Assembly (NCBI GenBank): GCA_964613385.1
Contig: CAZTGZ010000006.1
Location: forward strand, 51,190-115,189
Direction of reading: 5' to 3'
From: CAZTGZ01 sp964613385
GTDB taxonomy: Bacteria; Bacteroidota; Bacteroidia; NS11-12g; UBA9320
Length of the DNA stretch: 64,000 bases
Made by a program: the position numbers and the translations under genes. Numbering within the stretch: the stretch's first letter is position 1; each line of letters begins with the position of its first letter. The notes under the pieces are model-generated. The model worked only from the letters and a program-made list of their open reading frames with translations, was not told the origin of the DNA and did not search any database. Positions 62,710 through 64,000 of the stretch are shown here, in pieces.

Positions 62710-63378
62710 ATGTACCATTTCTCTTATTTTAAGGAGCCAAGTCGGGAAAAGATCCTGGCATTTGTTGAGCAATATCCGCTCGCTTTTATCACCGGAGAGG
62801 GATTGAACGGCTATCCTGCGGCCTCACAGATTCCGATGTTATGGGTAGAAAAGGAAGGCCATCAGTACTTACAGGGACATATCATGCGCAATACCGACCA
62901 TCACAAAGCATTTTTGGCCAATCCGCATGTGCTGGTGATTTTCACCGGCCCGAACGCCTATGTCAGTGCATCATGGTATAAAGATCCTTCCATCGGTTCT
63001 ACCTGGAATTATATGAGTGTTCATGCCAAAGGCAAAATCCGTTTCATGGAAGATATTGAACTCGTGGAATTCATGAAGAAATTTACCTTGAAATTTGAAT
63101 TCAACAACACGCAATCTCCCACCATTTATGACAACTTGCCGGATTCCTTTCTGAGTAAAATGATGCCGGCAATTGTTGGTATAGAGATCAGGGTGGAAAA
63201 TTTGGATAATGTATTCAAGTTGAGTCAAAACAGAGATCCGGAGAGTTATCGGAATATTCTGCTCAAATTGGAGGCAAAAGGCGGAATGGATGCATTGGTG
63301 GCCGAAGAAATGCGAGCCAGAGAATCGGAACTCTTTTCGGAAGGGGAGGAATGGAATCCGGATAAATTTGAATCCTGA
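62710..63378 (+). CDS. FMN-binding negative transcriptional regulator-like protein (PaiB family)
   Basis: A 222-aa split-barrel flavoprotein of the PaiB/FMN_bind_2 type. Family phrases are YPLAFITGEGLNGYPAASQIPML (about 21-43), LQGHIMRNTDHHKAF, VLVIFTGPNAYVSASWYKD and STWNYMSVHAKGKIRF. Bacillus PaiB was named for an effect on sporulation and degradative enzymes, but direct regulation is not established here; an oxidoreductase or FMN-binding role is also possible. It is followed 3 bases later by a GNAT gene, as paiA (also a GNAT) neighbours paiB in Bacillus, which supports the assignment. Confidence 0.85.
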   Translation: MYHFSYFKEPSREKILAFVEQYPLAFITGEGLNGYPAASQIPMLWVEKEGHQYLQGHIMRNTDHHKAFLANPHVLVIFTGPNAYVSASWYKDPSIGSTWNYMSVHAKGKIRFMEDIELVEFMKKFTLKFEFNNTQSPTIYDNLPDSFLSKMMPAIVGIEIRVENLDNVFKLSQNRDPESYRNILLKLEAKGGMDALVAEEMRARESELFSEGEEWNPDKFES

Positions 63379-63381
63379 CAG

Positions 63382-63831
63382 ATGAGCCGGGATTTGATCC
63401 GAAAATTGGACTCGAATGATTTGGAAACATTTAAGTCCTTACTCTTGATTTATAGACAAGAGTTTGAATTGGAAATGACAAATATTTCGGATGAAAAACT
63501 TTTGGAAATTCTCAAAAATTCGAGGGTCCATATTTATGTGGTACAAGTAAACAATGAGATCATTGGAGGACTCACTATGCACGTGTTGCCTTATTATTAT
63601 GGACAAGGCGATTTGGGATATATTTATGATGTAGCTGTAATTAAATCGCATCAAAATCAAGGGTATGGAAAAAAATTAATGTCACATGTATTGGAGTGTA
63701 GCAAGAATTTGGGTATGGAAGAGGTATATGTGGAGGCAGAAATTGAAGATCTGGATGCCATCGAATTTTACCGGCGAACACCCTTTAGTACCGAATTGGG
63801 TGCAAAACATTTCACCTATCGGTTGAAGTAA
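63382..63831 (+). CDS. GNAT-family acetyltransferase
   Basis: A 149-aa acetyl-CoA-dependent N-acetyltransferase. Motif A (acetyl-CoA loop) is VIKSHQNQGYGKKLMSHVL (about 87-105), preceded by LGYIYDVAV, and motif B includes VYVEAEIEDLDAIEFYRR. It resembles the aminoglycoside 3-N-acetyltransferase I/Eis-like small GNAT group rather than PaiA, but the acceptor cannot be told. It starts 3 bases after the PaiB-like gene, so the two are cotranscribed. Confidence 0.85.
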   Translation: MSRDLIRKLDSNDLETFKSLLLIYRQEFELEMTNISDEKLLEILKNSRVHIYVVQVNNEIIGGLTMHVLPYYYGQGDLGYIYDVAVIKSHQNQGYGKKLMSHVLECSKNLGMEEVYVEAEIEDLDAIEFYRRTPFSTELGAKHFTYRLK

Positions 63832-63915
63832 AAGTACCGGTATTGATCTTAGTTGAAAGTCCCTGTTATACATAGCCTGAATAAATGAGGATGTTGGATC
63901 ATCGGTAAAAAAAAA

Positions 63916-63945
63916 AGGAGGCTGTTTCGAAAGAAACAGCCTCCT
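63916..63945. terminator. Strong hairpin with 13-base stem and GAAA loop
   Basis: AGGAGGCTGTTTC (63916-63928) pairs with GAAACAGCCTCCT (63933-63945) around GAAA. Read on the minus strand it is followed at once by ten T, a strong terminator for transcription entering from the right. On the plus strand the T run (TTTTTGTTTT) starts nine bases later, so it may also work weakly for the GNAT gene. The 55 bases beyond it hold no supportable gene. Confidence 0.75.
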
Positions 63946-64000
63946 GGGTAGTTTTTGTTTTAGTAGTGCAGTAGTATTATTATCTAAGAGTTAATCTTAG

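Noticed and set aside
63946..64000. C-terminus of a minus-strand gene entering from the right
   Set aside because: The sequence is only 55 bases, with stops in the minus-strand frames, so no coding call can be supported.

Overview
The window looks like a chromosomal scaffold segment from a member of the Bacteroidota, probably near the Saprospiria/Chitinophagia. The evidence is type IX secretion (T9SS) cargo with both type A and type B C-terminal sorting domains, a T9SS plug (DUF5103) protein, a six-gene alternative complex III (actABCDEF), the -7 promoter box TAnnTTTG upstream of many genes, and typical neighbour pairs such as ftsK-lolA and a DUF62 gene divergent from phoH. A run of 10 N at 59232-59241 marks a draft assembly join. 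I saw no prophage, transposase, integrase or CRISPR array; most of the window is core genome.

Layout. 1-2124 (minus): truncated TPR lipoprotein, CoA-binding protein, purB. 2185-9271 (plus): secreted endonuclease I, sppA, and a 1235-aa T9SS type B surface protein with nine cysteine-bearing repeats. 9285-10508 (minus): rocD. 10601-20799 (plus): an envelope protein with a broken zinc-protease motif, purH, then the rod-shape operon mreB-mreC-mreD-mrdA-rodA. 20800-23876 (minus): CPBP membrane protein and recG. 23973-28417 (plus): dnaE and a tandem-domain universal stress protein. 28411-29178 (minus): a short-chain dehydrogenase. 29250-34148 (plus): STAS-like protein, rnz, ftsK, lolA-like and a DUF6438 lipoprotein. 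34145-43287 (minus): nucleotide-sugar dehydratase, a 1232-aa SBBP-repeat T9SS protein, and a three-gene unit of CAP-domain protein, ABM protein and DUF62. 43410-44372: phoH. 44546-52700: alternative complex III, closed by a terminator at 52725-52751. 52824-57707: MacB-like permease, T9SS plug protein, dprA and a long queA. 57719-60834 (minus): an M48 peptidase followed by three tandem AIM24-family paralogues. 61049-63831 (plus): BadF-type kinase, tRNA-Ala(GGC) with its terminator, an Arr-type rifampin ADP-ribosyltransferase, a PaiB-like flavoprotein and a GNAT acetyltransferase.

How the parts work together. The Mre/PBP2/RodA genes form the complete elongation machinery for lateral wall growth. 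ActA-F form a membrane quinol oxidoreductase that passes electrons to a cytochrome c or an oxidase not encoded here. Three secreted proteins use T9SS sorting domains, and the plug protein belongs to the same secretion system. Least understood are the M48 plus triple-AIM24 operon, the CAP/ABM/DUF62 unit, the His/Ala-rich loop in ActF, and a palindromic element shared by the promoters of two unlinked genes.
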